DNA of 64,000 nucleotides from Streptomyces sp. NBC_00576 (GCF_036345175.1 NZ_CP107780.1:2480001-2544000), one strand, 5' to 3'. Positions 7,949 through 17,629 are shown, numbered from the stretch's first letter. A program made the numbers and translations. Notes: generated by a model not told the origin, from the sequence alone.

Positions 7949-9142
7949 GAATCCGATATCCCCCTCTCCCCGGCTGTCCAGCGCGCCATCACGGTCTCCC
8001 TCTGCGCAGGCCTGGCCCTGGTGTGGCTGTACGACCTGGTGGCCTTCTACGAACCGCAGGGCCGCTGGTCGAGCTGGCTGCCGCTGGTCTCCGGCCCTGT
8101 CGCCGCCGCCGCGCTGCTCCTTCCCGCCCGTCGGCCGAGCCCCGAATGGCGTGCCGGCACCGCCGCGCTGGGCTCCTTGGCCCTGACCGTGGGCCTGTGC
8201 GTGTATGCCCCGCTCACCAGCGGCACGTGGGGTCTGCTCGAAACCGTCGCCCTGCTCGTGCTGCTCCCCCGGACCGTGCGGCGGGTGAACCGCCCGGTCG
8301 CCGCCGTGACGCTGTCGGTGGCGCTGACCGCCGCGGTGATCTCCATGCCCTGGCGAGGGGGCACGGAGCACGGCTCCTTCACGTACTCCTTCGTGCTGAT
8401 GATCGCCGTCGCCCCCGTCGTGGCCCTCGGTTGCTATCTGCGCCTCCTGGACGCCCGCCGGGCCCAGGCCGTGACCTCCGTACGCCACAACGAGCGCCTC
8501 GAACTCGCCCGCGACCTCCACGACTTCGTCGCCCACCACGTCACCGGCATCATCGTGCACGCCAACGCGGCCCTGGTGATCCAGGAGAGCTCGCCGGAGC
8601 AGATCAAGCCGCTGCTGGAGGGGATCTCGCGGGCCGGCGGGGAGACGTTGGACTCCATGCGCCGTCTGGTGCGGGTGCTGCGCGAGGACGACCACCAGGC
8701 CGCCCGCCCGGGTGAGCTGCTGACCGAACTGGACCGTCTGGTCTCCGCGTTCACCGGCGACGGCACCGAGGCCAGGCTGGACGTCGCGTCCGAGGTGCGC
8801 GGAGTGCGGCTGGCGCCCGAGGTGGAGACCTCCGTCCACCGCGTGGTGCAGGAGGCGCTGACGAACGTACGACGCCACGCGCACGGCACGGATGTCGCCG
8901 TCCGCCTCGATCTGGACCGGCACACCGACGGCCCCCGGCTCCGGGTCGAGGTGCGCAACACTGCGCCGGTGGCGCACGCCGCCGTGCCGACCGGCGGCAG
9001 GAGCGGTTTCGGCCTCGTCGGGCTGCGCGAACGGGTGGAGGCCGTGGAGGGCTCCCTCACCAGCGGCAGGACACCGGACGGGGGCTGGTGCGTGAGTGCC
9101 GTCTTCCCCGTCCTGGCGGCTGTGGAAGGATCATCGGCATGA
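7946..9142 (+). CDS. Two-component sensor histidine kinase (NarL-type partner)
   Basis: This 398-residue protein has about five N-terminal transmembrane helices (residues 15-170), a HisKA_3 dimerisation segment with the phospho-acceptor His in ELARDLHDFVAHH, and a C-terminal HATPase with the N-box in VVQEALTNVRRHAH and a G-box in GFGLVGLRERV. The sensing part is buried in the membrane with little extracellular sequence, as in intramembrane-sensing kinases that watch for envelope-active compounds. The GTG at 7946 was chosen because upstream in-frame sequence is unconvincing. It overlaps the response regulator start by ATGA and diverges from the ABC operon, its likely target. Confidence 0.9.
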   Translation: MESDIPLSPAVQRAITVSLCAGLALVWLYDLVAFYEPQGRWSSWLPLVSGPVAAAALLLPARRPSPEWRAGTAALGSLALTVGLCVYAPLTSGTWGLLETVALLVLLPRTVRRVNRPVAAVTLSVALTAAVISMPWRGGTEHGSFTYSFVLMIAVAPVVALGCYLRLLDARRAQAVTSVRHNERLELARDLHDFVAHHVTGIIVHANAALVIQESSPEQIKPLLEGISRAGGETLDSMRRLVRVLREDDHQAARPGELLTELDRLVSAFTGDGTEARLDVASEVRGVRLAPEVETSVHRVVQEALTNVRRHAHGTDVAVRLDLDRHTDGPRLRVEVRNTAPVAHAAVPTGGRSGFGLVGLRERVEAVEGSLTSGRTPDGGWCVSAVFPVLAAVEGSSA

Positions 9143-9837
9143 ACGGTGGCAGCGGTGCCGGCAGTGGGAACGGGGCCCGGACGCGGGTACTGATCGCCGA
9201 CGACCAGGAGATGATCCGTACCGGCTTCCGGCTGATCCTGGGCACCCAGCCCGACCTGGAGGTCATCGGCGAGGCGGCGGACGGCGCCGAGTGCGTCGAA
9301 CTCGCCCGCCGGCTGCGCCCGGACGTCTGCCTAGTCGACATCCGCATGCCCAGGCTGGACGGCCTGGAGGTCACCCGCGCCCTGGCCGGCCCGGGCGTCA
9401 CCGATCCCCTGCGCGTCGTCGTGGTCACCACCTTCGACCAGGACGACTACGCGTACACCGCCCTGCGCAACGGCGCCTGCGGCTTCCTCCTCAAGGACGC
9501 CGCCTCCAACCTGCTGATCGAGGCCGTACGGTCCGCCGCCCGCGGCGACGCCCTGGTCTCCCCCGCCGTCACCATCCGGCTGCTCAAGCATCTCGCCGCA
9601 CAGCAGCCGCCGGCGGCCCCGCTCGCCCATCCGCTCTCCGAGCGGGAGCTGGACGTCGTACGGCTGCTGGCGGTCGGGCGCACCAACCAGGAGCTCTGCG
9701 ACGAGCTGTACCTGTCCCTGGGCACGGTCAAGACCCATCTGGCCAACATCAAGGACAAGTTGGGCGTCCGCAACCGTGTCGAGATCGCCGCCTGGGCCTG
9801 GGACACCGGCCTGGTACGGGAACGCCAAGCCCCCTGA
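9139..9837 (+). CDS. NarL/LuxR-family response regulator
   Basis: This 232-residue regulator has a receiver domain with acidic pocket residues Asp21 and Asp22, phospho-acceptor Asp67 (CLVDIRMP), and the conserved Thr and Lys in VVVTTF and FLLKDA. A C-terminal LuxR helix-turn-helix follows (LSERELDVVRLLAVG and LSLGTVKTHLANI). The ATG overlaps the kinase TGA, so the pair is translationally coupled. The likely role is activation of the divergent ABC transporter genes. Confidence 0.93.
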   Translation: MNGGSGAGSGNGARTRVLIADDQEMIRTGFRLILGTQPDLEVIGEAADGAECVELARRLRPDVCLVDIRMPRLDGLEVTRALAGPGVTDPLRVVVVTTFDQDDYAYTALRNGACGFLLKDAASNLLIEAVRSAARGDALVSPAVTIRLLKHLAAQQPPAAPLAHPLSERELDVVRLLAVGRTNQELCDELYLSLGTVKTHLANIKDKLGVRNRVEIAAWAWDTGLVRERQAP

Positions 9838-9967
9838 CCCGCGAGTCGGCCTCCGGGCCGATGCCCGCCGGCCGTTGTCGGCCTCCGGGCCGAAGCGGGG
9901 GCGTCACCTCCAGGGCCACTCTCCTCAGGACAGCTTCGAAGAAGCACAGGCACCCCGAGGAGAGACC

Positions 9968-10324
9968 GTGAAGTACATCGCCGTATCCGTGACCGCGACC
10001 GCCGTGATCGTCTGCGGGGGCTTGGCCGTGGTGGCCGTTCCCCGGCTGCTGAGCACCGAGTCCACCAGCACCGTCGCCTCCGCGGCGACGAACGTGCCCC
10101 GGACCGAGGTCGAGAAGCAGGTCCGCGAGAACTACGCCCCCCTGCCGATCGTGCAGGGGAAGCCGAAGGCGGTCAGCTGCGCCGGAGACCTGAAGGCGCG
10201 GGCGATGGCCAACGTGGACTGCACGGTGACGTCCGAGGACGGAAAGAAGCAGGCGATCACGGTGTCCGTGACCAAGATCGACGGAAGCAAGATCTCGTAC
10301 GACTACGTGGTGCTGGAAGGCTAG
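9968..10324 (+). CDS. DUF4333-like secreted/membrane-anchored protein
   Basis: This 118-residue protein starts with a basic residue and one hydrophobic helix (residues 4-25), then a polar exported domain with two Cys (VSCAGDLKA and NVDCTV). The pattern of a Cys pair and a final IDGSKISYDY strand matches DUF4333-type proteins of actinobacteria, whose function is unknown. The GTG at 9968 follows GAGGAGAG at good spacing. The 130 bases upstream hold two copies of a TCGGCCTCCGGGCCGA-like segment, each able to form a 6-bp hairpin, which may terminate the two-component operon. Confidence 0.65.
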   Translation: MKYIAVSVTATAVIVCGGLAVVAVPRLLSTESTSTVASAATNVPRTEVEKQVRENYAPLPIVQGKPKAVSCAGDLKARAMANVDCTVTSEDGKKQAITVSVTKIDGSKISYDYVVLEG

Positions 10325-10401
10325 AACCGTCGTGGGGTCGCGGGACGGGGCTGCACAGATCACTGTGCGGTCTGCGGTCTGCCTCTGCGGTGGCACGCTC
10401 C

Positions 10402-10893
10402 TCATTCCGGTGGCTTGTCGGCCCAGATGCGGCTGGCCAGGTCCGAGCCGCGCAGGACCTGGACGCGCCAGGGGTCGATGCGCAGGAGCTGGTAGTCGGA
10501 GCTGGTGGGGCCGTCGCTCCAGAAGGTGTGCGGGTCGTAGCCGACGCCCGGGGGGCTGTTGTGGCGGTACAGCTCCCAGGCTCGCAGTTTGGTGTCCGGG
10601 TCGTGCACCCAGGCGGAGACGCTGTCGACGAACACCGCGTTCTGGCACGGATGCCAGTACGAGTACGTCGTGTGGGGGTTGTTCGCCAGGTGGGCCGCTT
10701 TGACCGGGGTCCGGTAAGCGGCCAGCCAGCCCACGGGCCGCGCGTCGACCACCTCCCAGACGGGCAGGACGATCCGGGCCCGGGGGCGGTTCTCACGGTC
10801 GACGGTGATCATCGTGCAGTAGACGACCTGCTGGACGTACTCGACGAAGGCGGCCTCGATCTCGGAGAACGAACACACCTGTGCAGCGCCCAT
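10402..10893 (-). CDS. Pyridoxamine 5'-phosphate oxidase-family flavin protein
   Basis: This 163-residue protein looks like a split-barrel FMN- or F420-binding member of the PPOx family: TMITVDRENRPRARIVLPVW forms the first strands, then a G-W-L-A segment, a helix with HLANNPHTTYSYW, and a C-terminal WRVQVLRG strand. Such proteins reduce or oxidise small molecules or bind flavin. It lies just downstream of the PKS operon but is separated by a strong terminator hairpin (10932-10976), so it is probably transcribed on its own. Whether it tailors the alkaloid is unknown. Confidence 0.7.
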   Translation of the reverse strand: MGAAQVCSFSEIEAAFVEYVQQVVYCTMITVDRENRPRARIVLPVWEVVDARPVGWLAAYRTPVKAAHLANNPHTTYSYWHPCQNAVFVDSVSAWVHDPDTKLRAWELYRHNSPPGVGYDPHTFWSDGPTSSDYQLLRIDPWRVQVLRGSDLASRIWADKPPE

Positions 10894-10931
10894 GGCGGAA
10901 CCTCGGATTCGGGGGCGGAGGGAGGGAAAGG

Positions 10932-10976
10932 GGCCGGCCGCCCGGCTGCTCCCTGGGAGGAGCCGGGCGGCCGGCC
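10932..10976 (-). terminator. Very strong hairpin terminator of the PKS operon
   Basis: GGCCGGCCGCCCGGCT (10932-10947) and its exact complement (10961-10976) form a perfect 16-bp stem; with one mismatch it continues inward for about six more pairs. It lies 30 bases past the PKS3 stop codon in the 112-base gap before the PPOx gene. There is no T-tract, which is common for Streptomyces terminators. Confidence 0.8.
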
Positions 10977-11005
10977 GAGATGGTGCGATCGGCGGTCGTG
11001 GGCGG

Positions 11006-14000
11006 TCACCGGGTGGGCGGGAAGTGCCCTTCCTCGACGAAGAAGTCCACGTACCGGGCGAAGAGTTCACGGGTCAGGGGCGGGCAGGAGATGTCCGTGC
11101 CGGCGAGAGCCGCCTCGGTCTCCGTCGTGTCGATGGGCGGATAGAAGCCGTCCGTGTCCGAGGTCATCATCTCGAACGCGTGCAGCAGCGGGAGCAGGGC
11201 GTTGTCCCGGTCGGCCCGCACCGCCGCGCTCCACCGCTCCCAGTCCGACTCGTCGAGCCGGTAGCCGAGTTCGCGCAGGTACGACACACAGTCCGCGAGG
11301 CTCAGCGAGCTGCGGTTGAACAGGTGGAAGGTGCCGCCGGCCTCCCTCCGCAGCGAGATGCCGACGACGGCCGCACTGACGTAGTCGACCGGCAGCAGAT
11401 GGAAACGTCCGCCGACTCCCGCGGGCGCGGACTGCGCCTGGAGCAGGCCCTTGAGGCTGAGCCAGACGAAGTCGCGGGTCTGGCAGGCCCCGTTGCGGGT
11501 GTCGCCGGAGATGACGTCGACGCGGTGCACGGACACCGGCAGGCCCCGGTCCCGGGCGATGCCCACTATCTGTTCGGCGACCCACTTGGACTGCAGATAC
11601 CCGCTCGGCAACGCTTCGGCGGGGCCGGTCGGGTCGGTCACCTTCAGGGGAACGCCGGGTGTGACCGGCCCGTTGAACACACCGACCGTCGAGATGTAGT
11701 GCACCGGAACCGTGCGGTGGCGGGCCGCCAGCCGCAGGATCTCCCGGGTGCCGGCGACGTTGGCGGTCCGCAGCGCCTCGTAGGGGTGCAGCCAGTGCAC
11801 GGTGGCGCCGGCGTGGTAGACCACGTCGACGGTGCGGGCCAGGTCGTCGAACGTTTCCTCGGTCAGGCCGAGTTGCTCGCTCGCCAGGTCGCCGGCGAGT
11901 ACGCGCAGCCTGCTCTCGTCGATCTCGTCCCAGACGCGGTACCAGACCAGGCTGTCCCGCAGCCGCTCGTACGCCGCCCTGTCGTCCGTGCCGCGCACCA
12001 GGCAGTGGACGCGGGCGGTCGTGGTGCGCATGAGGTCCCGCAGCAGGAACGCGCCGAGGAACCCGCTCGCGCCGGTCAGCAGGACATCGGCCGGAGCGAC
12101 GACGGTGCGGACGACCTGCTCGGCCGGCTGGATGTCGTCGGGCAGGGCGATGTCGGCGCCGTAGTCGACGGCCGTGTCCTCGGCGGACGCCGCGCTCTCG
12201 TCCCGGGACGCGAGAAGCGCGGTGCGCAGGTGCGCTGCCAGGGCCTGGGGGGTCGGGTGGTCGAAGACCAGGGTCGCCGGCAGCCGCAGAGCGGTGACGG
12301 CGGCGAGCCGGTTGCGCAGTTCCACGGAGGTCAGCGAGTCGAAGCCGCTGCTCTGCAGCGGGCGTTCGGGGTCGATGCCCGCGGTGTCGGTGCGGCCGAG
12401 AACCCGGGCGATCTCCGCCGTCACGGCTTCGAGGACGATCGTGTGCTGCTCCTGCTCGTCGAGTCCGCCGAGCCGGTCGGCGAGGGCGGGCCCCGCGTCG
12501 ACCGCGCCACGCGCCGTGGCGCGGGCCGGCACCCGTACCAGGGACCTGAGCAGCGTCGGAACCTGTGGCTGTCGGCGCAGGGCCGAGGTGTCGAGCGGGG
12601 TCGCCACGGTGTACGGGCGGCCGGTCCGCAGAGCCAGGTCGAACAGGGCCGTGCCCTGCTCCTGGCGGACCGGGAGGAATCCGCTGCGGGCGATCCGCTT
12701 GAGGTCCGTCTCGGTCAGGCCGCCCGTCAGGCCGGTCGCCTGCTCCCACAGGCCCCAGGCGATGGACGTGGCGGGCAGGCCCAGCGCGGTACGGTGCCGG
12801 GCGAGTGCGTCCAGGTGGGCGTTGGCCGCGGCGTAGGTGGACTGGCCGGGGCCGCCGATGGCCGCGGCGACGGACGAGAACAGGACGAACGCCGTCAGGT
12901 CTGCGTCCCGGGTCAGCTCGTGCAGGGCCCAGGCCGCGTCGGCCTTGGGCCGCAGCACGGCGTCGAGCCGCTGCGGGGTCTGCGCCGCGATGACCCCGTC
13001 GTCGAGTACGCCGGCGGTGTGGACGACAGCCCGCAGCGGGTGCTCGGCCGGCACCGACGCCAGCAGCTGTGCGAGGGCCGTGCGGTCGGCCACGTCGCAC
13101 GCGGCCACGGTCACCGACGCGCCCAGGGCGACGAGTTCGGCTCGCAGCGCCTCGGCGCCCGGGGCGTTCGGGCCGCGCCGGCCGGCCAGCAGCAGGTGGC
13201 GCACACCGTGCTCGGTGACCAGGTGACGCGCGAAGTGCGCACCGAGCGAGCCGGTACCACCCGTGACCAGGACGGTGCCGTCGGAGTCCCAGTCGGCGCG
13301 CGGGCCGACGGGCGTGAGGGCTGTCTGCCTCGGCGTACGCAGCAGGCGCGGTACGCGGATCTCGGGGGCACCGCTGCCCGTGCCGGTGACGCGTACCGCG
13401 GCCTGCGCTTCGCCGGAGGCGACCACTGCGGACAGGGCGTCCGAACCGGCGCCCGCATGTGCGTCCGCGTCCACCAGGACGATCCGTCCCGGTACCTCGG
13501 ACTGCGCCGAGCGCAGCAGGCCCCAGGCGGCGGCCGCGGCCGGGTCGGTGATGTCCTCGTCCTCGGTGACGGCCACGGCACCACGGGTCACGACGACCAG
13601 CGGCGTCGCGGACAGGGTGTCCTGGGCGAGCCACTGCTGGGCCCATTCCAGGGCCCGGCCGACGGTGTCCCTGACGGCGGCCTCGGCGACGAGCCCGGCA
13701 GGGGTGGTCAGGTCCAGGCGTACGGCGTCGATCCGCTCGCCTGCGGCCACGGCGGCGGCCACGGAGGGCACCTCCGGGTACGTGTCCGAGCCGAGGGTGA
13801 TCCATCGCAGGGCGGTGGTGGTGGGCAGGGGCCGCGCGAGCCACTCGACGTGGTGGAGCGCGTCGTGGTGGCGCGAGCGGGCGGCCCGCAGTGCTTCCGC
13901 GTGGACGGGGGCGACGGTCACGGCGTCGACCACCGCGACGATCTGCCCGGCCGGGTCGGTGAGGTGCACCGCATAGGAGTCGGCGGCGCCGGGGACCGGG

Positions 14001-17000
14001 GCGAGGTGGACGCGCAGGGTGTCGGCGCCGGTGGCGTGGAGGCGCAGGCCGCGCCACTGGGTCGCGGTGGGCGGCAGGCCCGGCAGGCCCGGCAGGCCCG
14101 GCAGGCCCGGCAGGCCGGTCGCGTACAGCGGTTGCAGGGCCGCTTCCAGCAGGGCCGGGTGGAGACCGAAGCCGTCGCCCCGCGCGTCGGCTTCGGCGGG
14201 CAGGGACACTTCGGCGAACAGTTCGTCCGCGCGCCGCCACATCCGGGTGAGCCCCTGGTACGGGGGCCCGTACACCGAACCGGCGGCGGCGAAGCGCTCG
14301 TACATCGCGGACGCGCCGGACGCGCCGTCCGGCTCGTTGTCATCGCCGGTGACCGGTTCGGCGCCGGCCGGCGGCCACTGTGCCGCCGGCTCGGTGGCCG
14401 TCGGCGGGACGAGCGGTGCCTCGCTCAGCACTCCGTGCGCGTGGCGCGTCCAGGACGCGCCGGCGTCGTCGGGCCGGGCCTGGACGGTGAGGACGCGTCG
14501 GCCCGCAGTGTCCGGTTCGCCGACGCGGACCTGGAGCTGCACGGCACCGGTGCGGGGCAGCACCAGCGGTGTGTCGACGGTGAGTTGGTCGACCGCCGTG
14601 CAGCCGGTCTCGTCGCCGGCCCGGATGGCCAGTTCGGCCAGGACCGTGTTCGGTACGACGGTCTCGCCGGCGACGGTGTGCGCGGTGAGGGGACCGGCGG
14701 TGCGGGCCGACAGGCGGGCCGTGAACAACGCCTCGTCGCGGTCGCCGGGGAACAGCGCGGTACCGATCAGGGGATGGCCGGTGGTGTCGAGGCCGAGGCC
14801 GCCGGCATCCCGGCCGCTGCCTCCGCTCGCCTCGACCCAGTACCGCTGGTGGCGGAAGGCGTAGGTGGGCAGCGGTATCCGACGGGCTCCGGTGCCGGCG
14901 AAAAACGCCTCCCAGTCGACGGGGACGCCCCGGGCGTAGAGAGTGCCGATGCCCTCCACCAGCGCGTGCGGCTCGGTCCTGTCGTGGCGCTGGAGGGCCT
15001 GGACGGTGGTGTCCGCCCTGTCGTCTGCCAGGACGGTCTGGGCGAGGGCGGTGAGTACGCCGCCGGGGCCGATCTCGGCGAAGGCCCGCACGCCGTTGTC
15101 GTGGAGGGTGGTGATGGCGTCGGCGTAGCGGACGGGCTGATGGACCTGGTCCACCCAGTAGTCCGCCGACCGCAGGTCCTCACCCGAGGCCACCTTCCCC
15201 GTCACCGTCGAGACCACCGGCAGCCGCGGCGCCCGGTAACGGATCTCCTTCGCCACCGTGCGGAACTCCTCCAGCATCCCGTCCATCAACGGCGAGTGGA
15301 ACGCGTGCGACACCTTTAGCCGCCGCACCCGGTGGCCTTGCGCGGCAAGGCCTTCCCCGACGGCGACGACGGCGTCGTGCGCACCGGAGAGCACCACCGA
15401 GCGCGGTCCGTTGACGGCGGCGACGGCCATCTCGTCCTCGTGTCCGACGAGCCAGGGCGCCACCTCGTCTTCCGAGGCCTCCACCGCGACCATCACACCG
15501 CCACCCGGCAACCCCTGCATCAACCCCGCACGAGCAGCAACCAACCGCCCCGCCTCAGCAAGATCCATCACCCCCGCCACATGCGCAGCCGCCAACTCCC
15601 CCACCGAATGCCCCGCCACAAAATCCGGCCGCACACCCCACGACTCCACCAACCGGAACAACGCCACCTCGAACGCGAACAACGCCGGCTGCGTCCACCC
15701 CGTCTCCCCCAGCGAAACCGCCTCAGCAGAACCCTCCGCCGCGAACAACACCCCCCTCAACGACCCACCCAACAACGGATCCAACACCCCACACACCTCA
15801 TCCAACGCCCCCGCAAACACCGGAAACGCCGAATACAACTCACGACCCATCCCCACCCGCTGAGCACCCTGACCCGAAAACACCACAGCCAACCCACCGG
15901 GACGGGTGGGGGCCTCGACGATCGGAGACGCCACGCCCGGTTCGGTCTCGGTCAACTGCCCTAGGGACTGGGTGAGTTCCTCGCGATCGGCTCCGGTCAG
16001 GACGGCGCGGCGGTGGTGCCGGGTGCGCGTGGTCGCCAGGGAGCGGGCGATGTCGGTGGCGGACTGCTCGGGGTGGGCGGCCAGGTGGTCCCGCAGTCGC
16101 TCGGCCTGTGCGCGCAGGGCGTCCGCGTCCGGCGCGGAGAGGAACCAGGGCACTGCAGGGAGCGTACGGTCCGGGCCCGGTTCCGGGGAGGTGGCGTCCG
16201 TTTCCGGTTCCGGCGCTTCCTCAAGGATGACGTGGGCGTTGGTGCCGCTCACACCGAACGCCGAGACGGCGGCGCGGCGTGGGCCCGACTCGCGGGCAGG
16301 CCAGTCGCGTGCCTCGGTGAGCAGTTGGACCGGACCGGAACTCCAGTCGACCATGGGGGTGGGCCGGTCGACGTGCAGGGTCTTGGGGAGCACCCCGTGG
16401 CGCATCGCCTGCACCATCTTGATCACGCCGCCGACGCCGGCTGCCGCGACCGTGTGTCCGATGTTCGACTTCAACGAGCCCAGCCACAAAGGACGTTCAC
16501 GGTCCCGTCCGTAGGTCGCCAGCAACGCCTGCGCCTCGATCGGATCCCCCAGCCGCGTCCCCGTACCGTGTGCCTCCACCGCGTCCACGTCGGCAGGGGT
16601 GAGACGGGCGCTTTCCAGCGCCTGCCGGATCACCCGCTCCTGCGACGGACCGTTCGGCGCCGTCAACCCATTGCTCGCACCGTCCTGATTGACCGCGCTG
16701 CCGCGTACGACAGCCAGCACCCGATGCCTGTTCCTGCGGGCATCCGACAGCCGCTCCACCACCAGCAGCCCCACACCCTCCGACCAGGAGGTGCCGTCGG
16801 CCGCCGCGGCGAAGGACTTGATCCGCCCGTCAGGGGCCAGTCCGCCCTGCCGGGAGAAGTCGACGAATCCGCCCGGGGTCGCGGTGACCGTCGCGCCGCC
16901 CACGAGAGCGAGGGTCGACTCTCCTCGGCGTACCGATTCGACCGCCAGGTGGAGGGCGACCAGTGAGGAGGAGCACGCGGTGTCGATGGACACGGCCGGG

Positions 17001-17629
17001 CCTTCGAGGCCGAAGGTGTAGGCGATGCGCCCGGAGGCCACGCTGCTGAGCTTGCCGGTCATGAGGTGGCCCTCAAGTTCGGCGGGGCCTTCGAGGCCGA
17101 GGTAGCTCTGCTCGATCACGCCGGCGAACACGGCGGTACGGCTGCCCCGGAGCGTTCCCGGATCGATCCCGGCGTCTTCGAAGGCCTCCCACGCCGTCTC
17201 CAGGAGGACGCGCTGCTGGGGGTCCATGGCGCGTGCCTCGCGGGGCGAGATGCCGAAGAAGTCGGCGTCGAACAGGGCGGCCCCGTCGAGGAATCCGCCC
17301 TCCCGGGTGTACGAGGTGCCGGGCTCGTCGCGGTCGGTGCTGTACAGGGCGTCCAGGTCCCAGCCCCGGTCGGTGGGGAACTCGCTGATCGCGTCCCTGC
17401 CTTCGGCGGCGAGGCGCCACAGGTCGTCCGGTGACGCGACGCCGCCGGGAAAGCGGCAGGCCATGCCCACGATGGCGACGGGTTCGGTGGCGGCCGATTC
17501 GAGCGTCTCGATCCGCTCGCGCGCCTTCTGCAGGTCGGCTGTCACCCACTTCAGGTAGTCGACGAGCTTCTGTTCCTTGGTCTGGGCGGTCTGGGCCTGC
17601 TTCTGCTCACGGGACACGTCAGCGGACAT
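11006..17629 (-). CDS. Type I PKS module 4: KS-AT-DH-KR-ACP-thioester reductase (PKS3)
   Basis: This 2207-residue protein is the last extension module and releases the chain. Order: N-terminal coiled-coil docking helix (1-45); KS with Cys219 in DTACSSS; AT with Ser675 in GHSVGE and the malonyl-type HAFH motif; DH with His984 in HTVAGETVVP; KR with TGGTGSLG and the B-type LDD motif; ACP with Ser1765; and an SDR-type reductase domain (about 1845-2200) with LLTGASGFLG and a Tyr2011-Lys2015 pair (YLQSK). The terminal reductase would release an aldehyde by NAD(P)H reduction of the ACP thioester, replacing a thioesterase. The second DH motif reads EAALQ with Glu1162 where Asp is usual, so dehydration may be weak or absent. 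A five-copy 9-bp repeat encodes a Gly-Leu-Pro run in the DH. Confidence 0.93.
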   Translation of the reverse strand: MSADVSREQKQAQTAQTKEQKLVDYLKWVTADLQKARERIETLESAATEPVAIVGMACRFPGGVASPDDLWRLAAEGRDAISEFPTDRGWDLDALYSTDRDEPGTSYTREGGFLDGAALFDADFFGISPREARAMDPQQRVLLETAWEAFEDAGIDPGTLRGSRTAVFAGVIEQSYLGLEGPAELEGHLMTGKLSSVASGRIAYTFGLEGPAVSIDTACSSSLVALHLAVESVRRGESTLALVGGATVTATPGGFVDFSRQGGLAPDGRIKSFAAAADGTSWSEGVGLLVVERLSDARRNRHRVLAVVRGSAVNQDGASNGLTAPNGPSQERVIRQALESARLTPADVDAVEAHGTGTRLGDPIEAQALLATYGRDRERPLWLGSLKSNIGHTVAAAGVGGVIKMVQAMRHGVLPKTLHVDRPTPMVDWSSGPVQLLTEARDWPARESGPRRAAVSAFGVSGTNAHVILEEAPEPETDATSPEPGPDRTLPAVPWFLSAPDADALRAQAERLRDHLAAHPEQSATDIARSLATTRTRHHRRAVLTGADREELTQSLGQLTETEPGVASPIVEAPTRPGGLAVVFSGQGAQRVGMGRELYSAFPVFAGALDEVCGVLDPLLGGSLRGVLFAAEGSAEAVSLGETGWTQPALFAFEVALFRLVESWGVRPDFVAGHSVGELAAAHVAGVMDLAEAGRLVAARAGLMQGLPGGGVMVAVEASEDEVAPWLVGHEDEMAVAAVNGPRSVVLSGAHDAVVAVGEGLAAQGHRVRRLKVSHAFHSPLMDGMLEEFRTVAKEIRYRAPRLPVVSTVTGKVASGEDLRSADYWVDQVHQPVRYADAITTLHDNGVRAFAEIGPGGVLTALAQTVLADDRADTTVQALQRHDRTEPHALVEGIGTLYARGVPVDWEAFFAGTGARRIPLPTYAFRHQRYWVEASGGSGRDAGGLGLDTTGHPLIGTALFPGDRDEALFTARLSARTAGPLTAHTVAGETVVPNTVLAELAIRAGDETGCTAVDQLTVDTPLVLPRTGAVQLQVRVGEPDTAGRRVLTVQARPDDAGASWTRHAHGVLSEAPLVPPTATEPAAQWPPAGAEPVTGDDNEPDGASGASAMYERFAAAGSVYGPPYQGLTRMWRRADELFAEVSLPAEADARGDGFGLHPALLEAALQPLYATGLPGLPGLPGLPGLPPTATQWRGLRLHATGADTLRVHLAPVPGAADSYAVHLTDPAGQIVAVVDAVTVAPVHAEALRAARSRHHDALHHVEWLARPLPTTTALRWITLGSDTYPEVPSVAAAVAAGERIDAVRLDLTTPAGLVAEAAVRDTVGRALEWAQQWLAQDTLSATPLVVVTRGAVAVTEDEDITDPAAAAAWGLLRSAQSEVPGRIVLVDADAHAGAGSDALSAVVASGEAQAAVRVTGTGSGAPEIRVPRLLRTPRQTALTPVGPRADWDSDGTVLVTGGTGSLGAHFARHLVTEHGVRHLLLAGRRGPNAPGAEALRAELVALGASVTVAACDVADRTALAQLLASVPAEHPLRAVVHTAGVLDDGVIAAQTPQRLDAVLRPKADAAWALHELTRDADLTAFVLFSSVAAAIGGPGQSTYAAANAHLDALARHRTALGLPATSIAWGLWEQATGLTGGLTETDLKRIARSGFLPVRQEQGTALFDLALRTGRPYTVATPLDTSALRRQPQVPTLLRSLVRVPARATARGAVDAGPALADRLGGLDEQEQHTIVLEAVTAEIARVLGRTDTAGIDPERPLQSSGFDSLTSVELRNRLAAVTALRLPATLVFDHPTPQALAAHLRTALLASRDESAASAEDTAVDYGADIALPDDIQPAEQVVRTVVAPADVLLTGASGFLGAFLLRDLMRTTTARVHCLVRGTDDRAAYERLRDSLVWYRVWDEIDESRLRVLAGDLASEQLGLTEETFDDLARTVDVVYHAGATVHWLHPYEALRTANVAGTREILRLAARHRTVPVHYISTVGVFNGPVTPGVPLKVTDPTGPAEALPSGYLQSKWVAEQIVGIARDRGLPVSVHRVDVISGDTRNGACQTRDFVWLSLKGLLQAQSAPAGVGGRFHLLPVDYVSAAVVGISLRREAGGTFHLFNRSSLSLADCVSYLRELGYRLDESDWERWSAAVRADRDNALLPLLHAFEMMTSDTDGFYPPIDTTETEAALAGTDISCPPLTRELFARYVDFFVEEGHFPPTR
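14073..14117. repeat. 9-bp tandem repeat in PKS3 DH (Gly-Leu-Pro run)
   Basis: Four exact copies of GGCAGGCCC and one variant are arranged in tandem within the PKS3 coding region. They encode a (Gly-Leu-Pro)n stretch just C-terminal to the DH Glu1162 motif, where the other two DH domains of the cluster have no such run. The frame is kept because the unit is a multiple of three. Confidence 0.85.
15480..15899. repeat. Recombination block shared with PKS2 (copy A)
   Basis: This 420-bp stretch of the PKS3 AT is identical by eye to 18991-19409 in PKS2 apart from one missing C in the latter. In the coding strand it uses codons unlike its flanks (TTG, TTT, TAT, CGT, GGG). Confidence 0.85.

Noticed and set aside
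10892..15319. Very long open frame on the plus strand opposite PKS3
   Set aside because: It is a shadow frame: Gly/Arg/Val-rich without domains, opposite a clear PKS, and produced by the codon bias of GC-rich DNA. The same applies to long frames at 4450-7671, 22847-26572 and 49238-51238.
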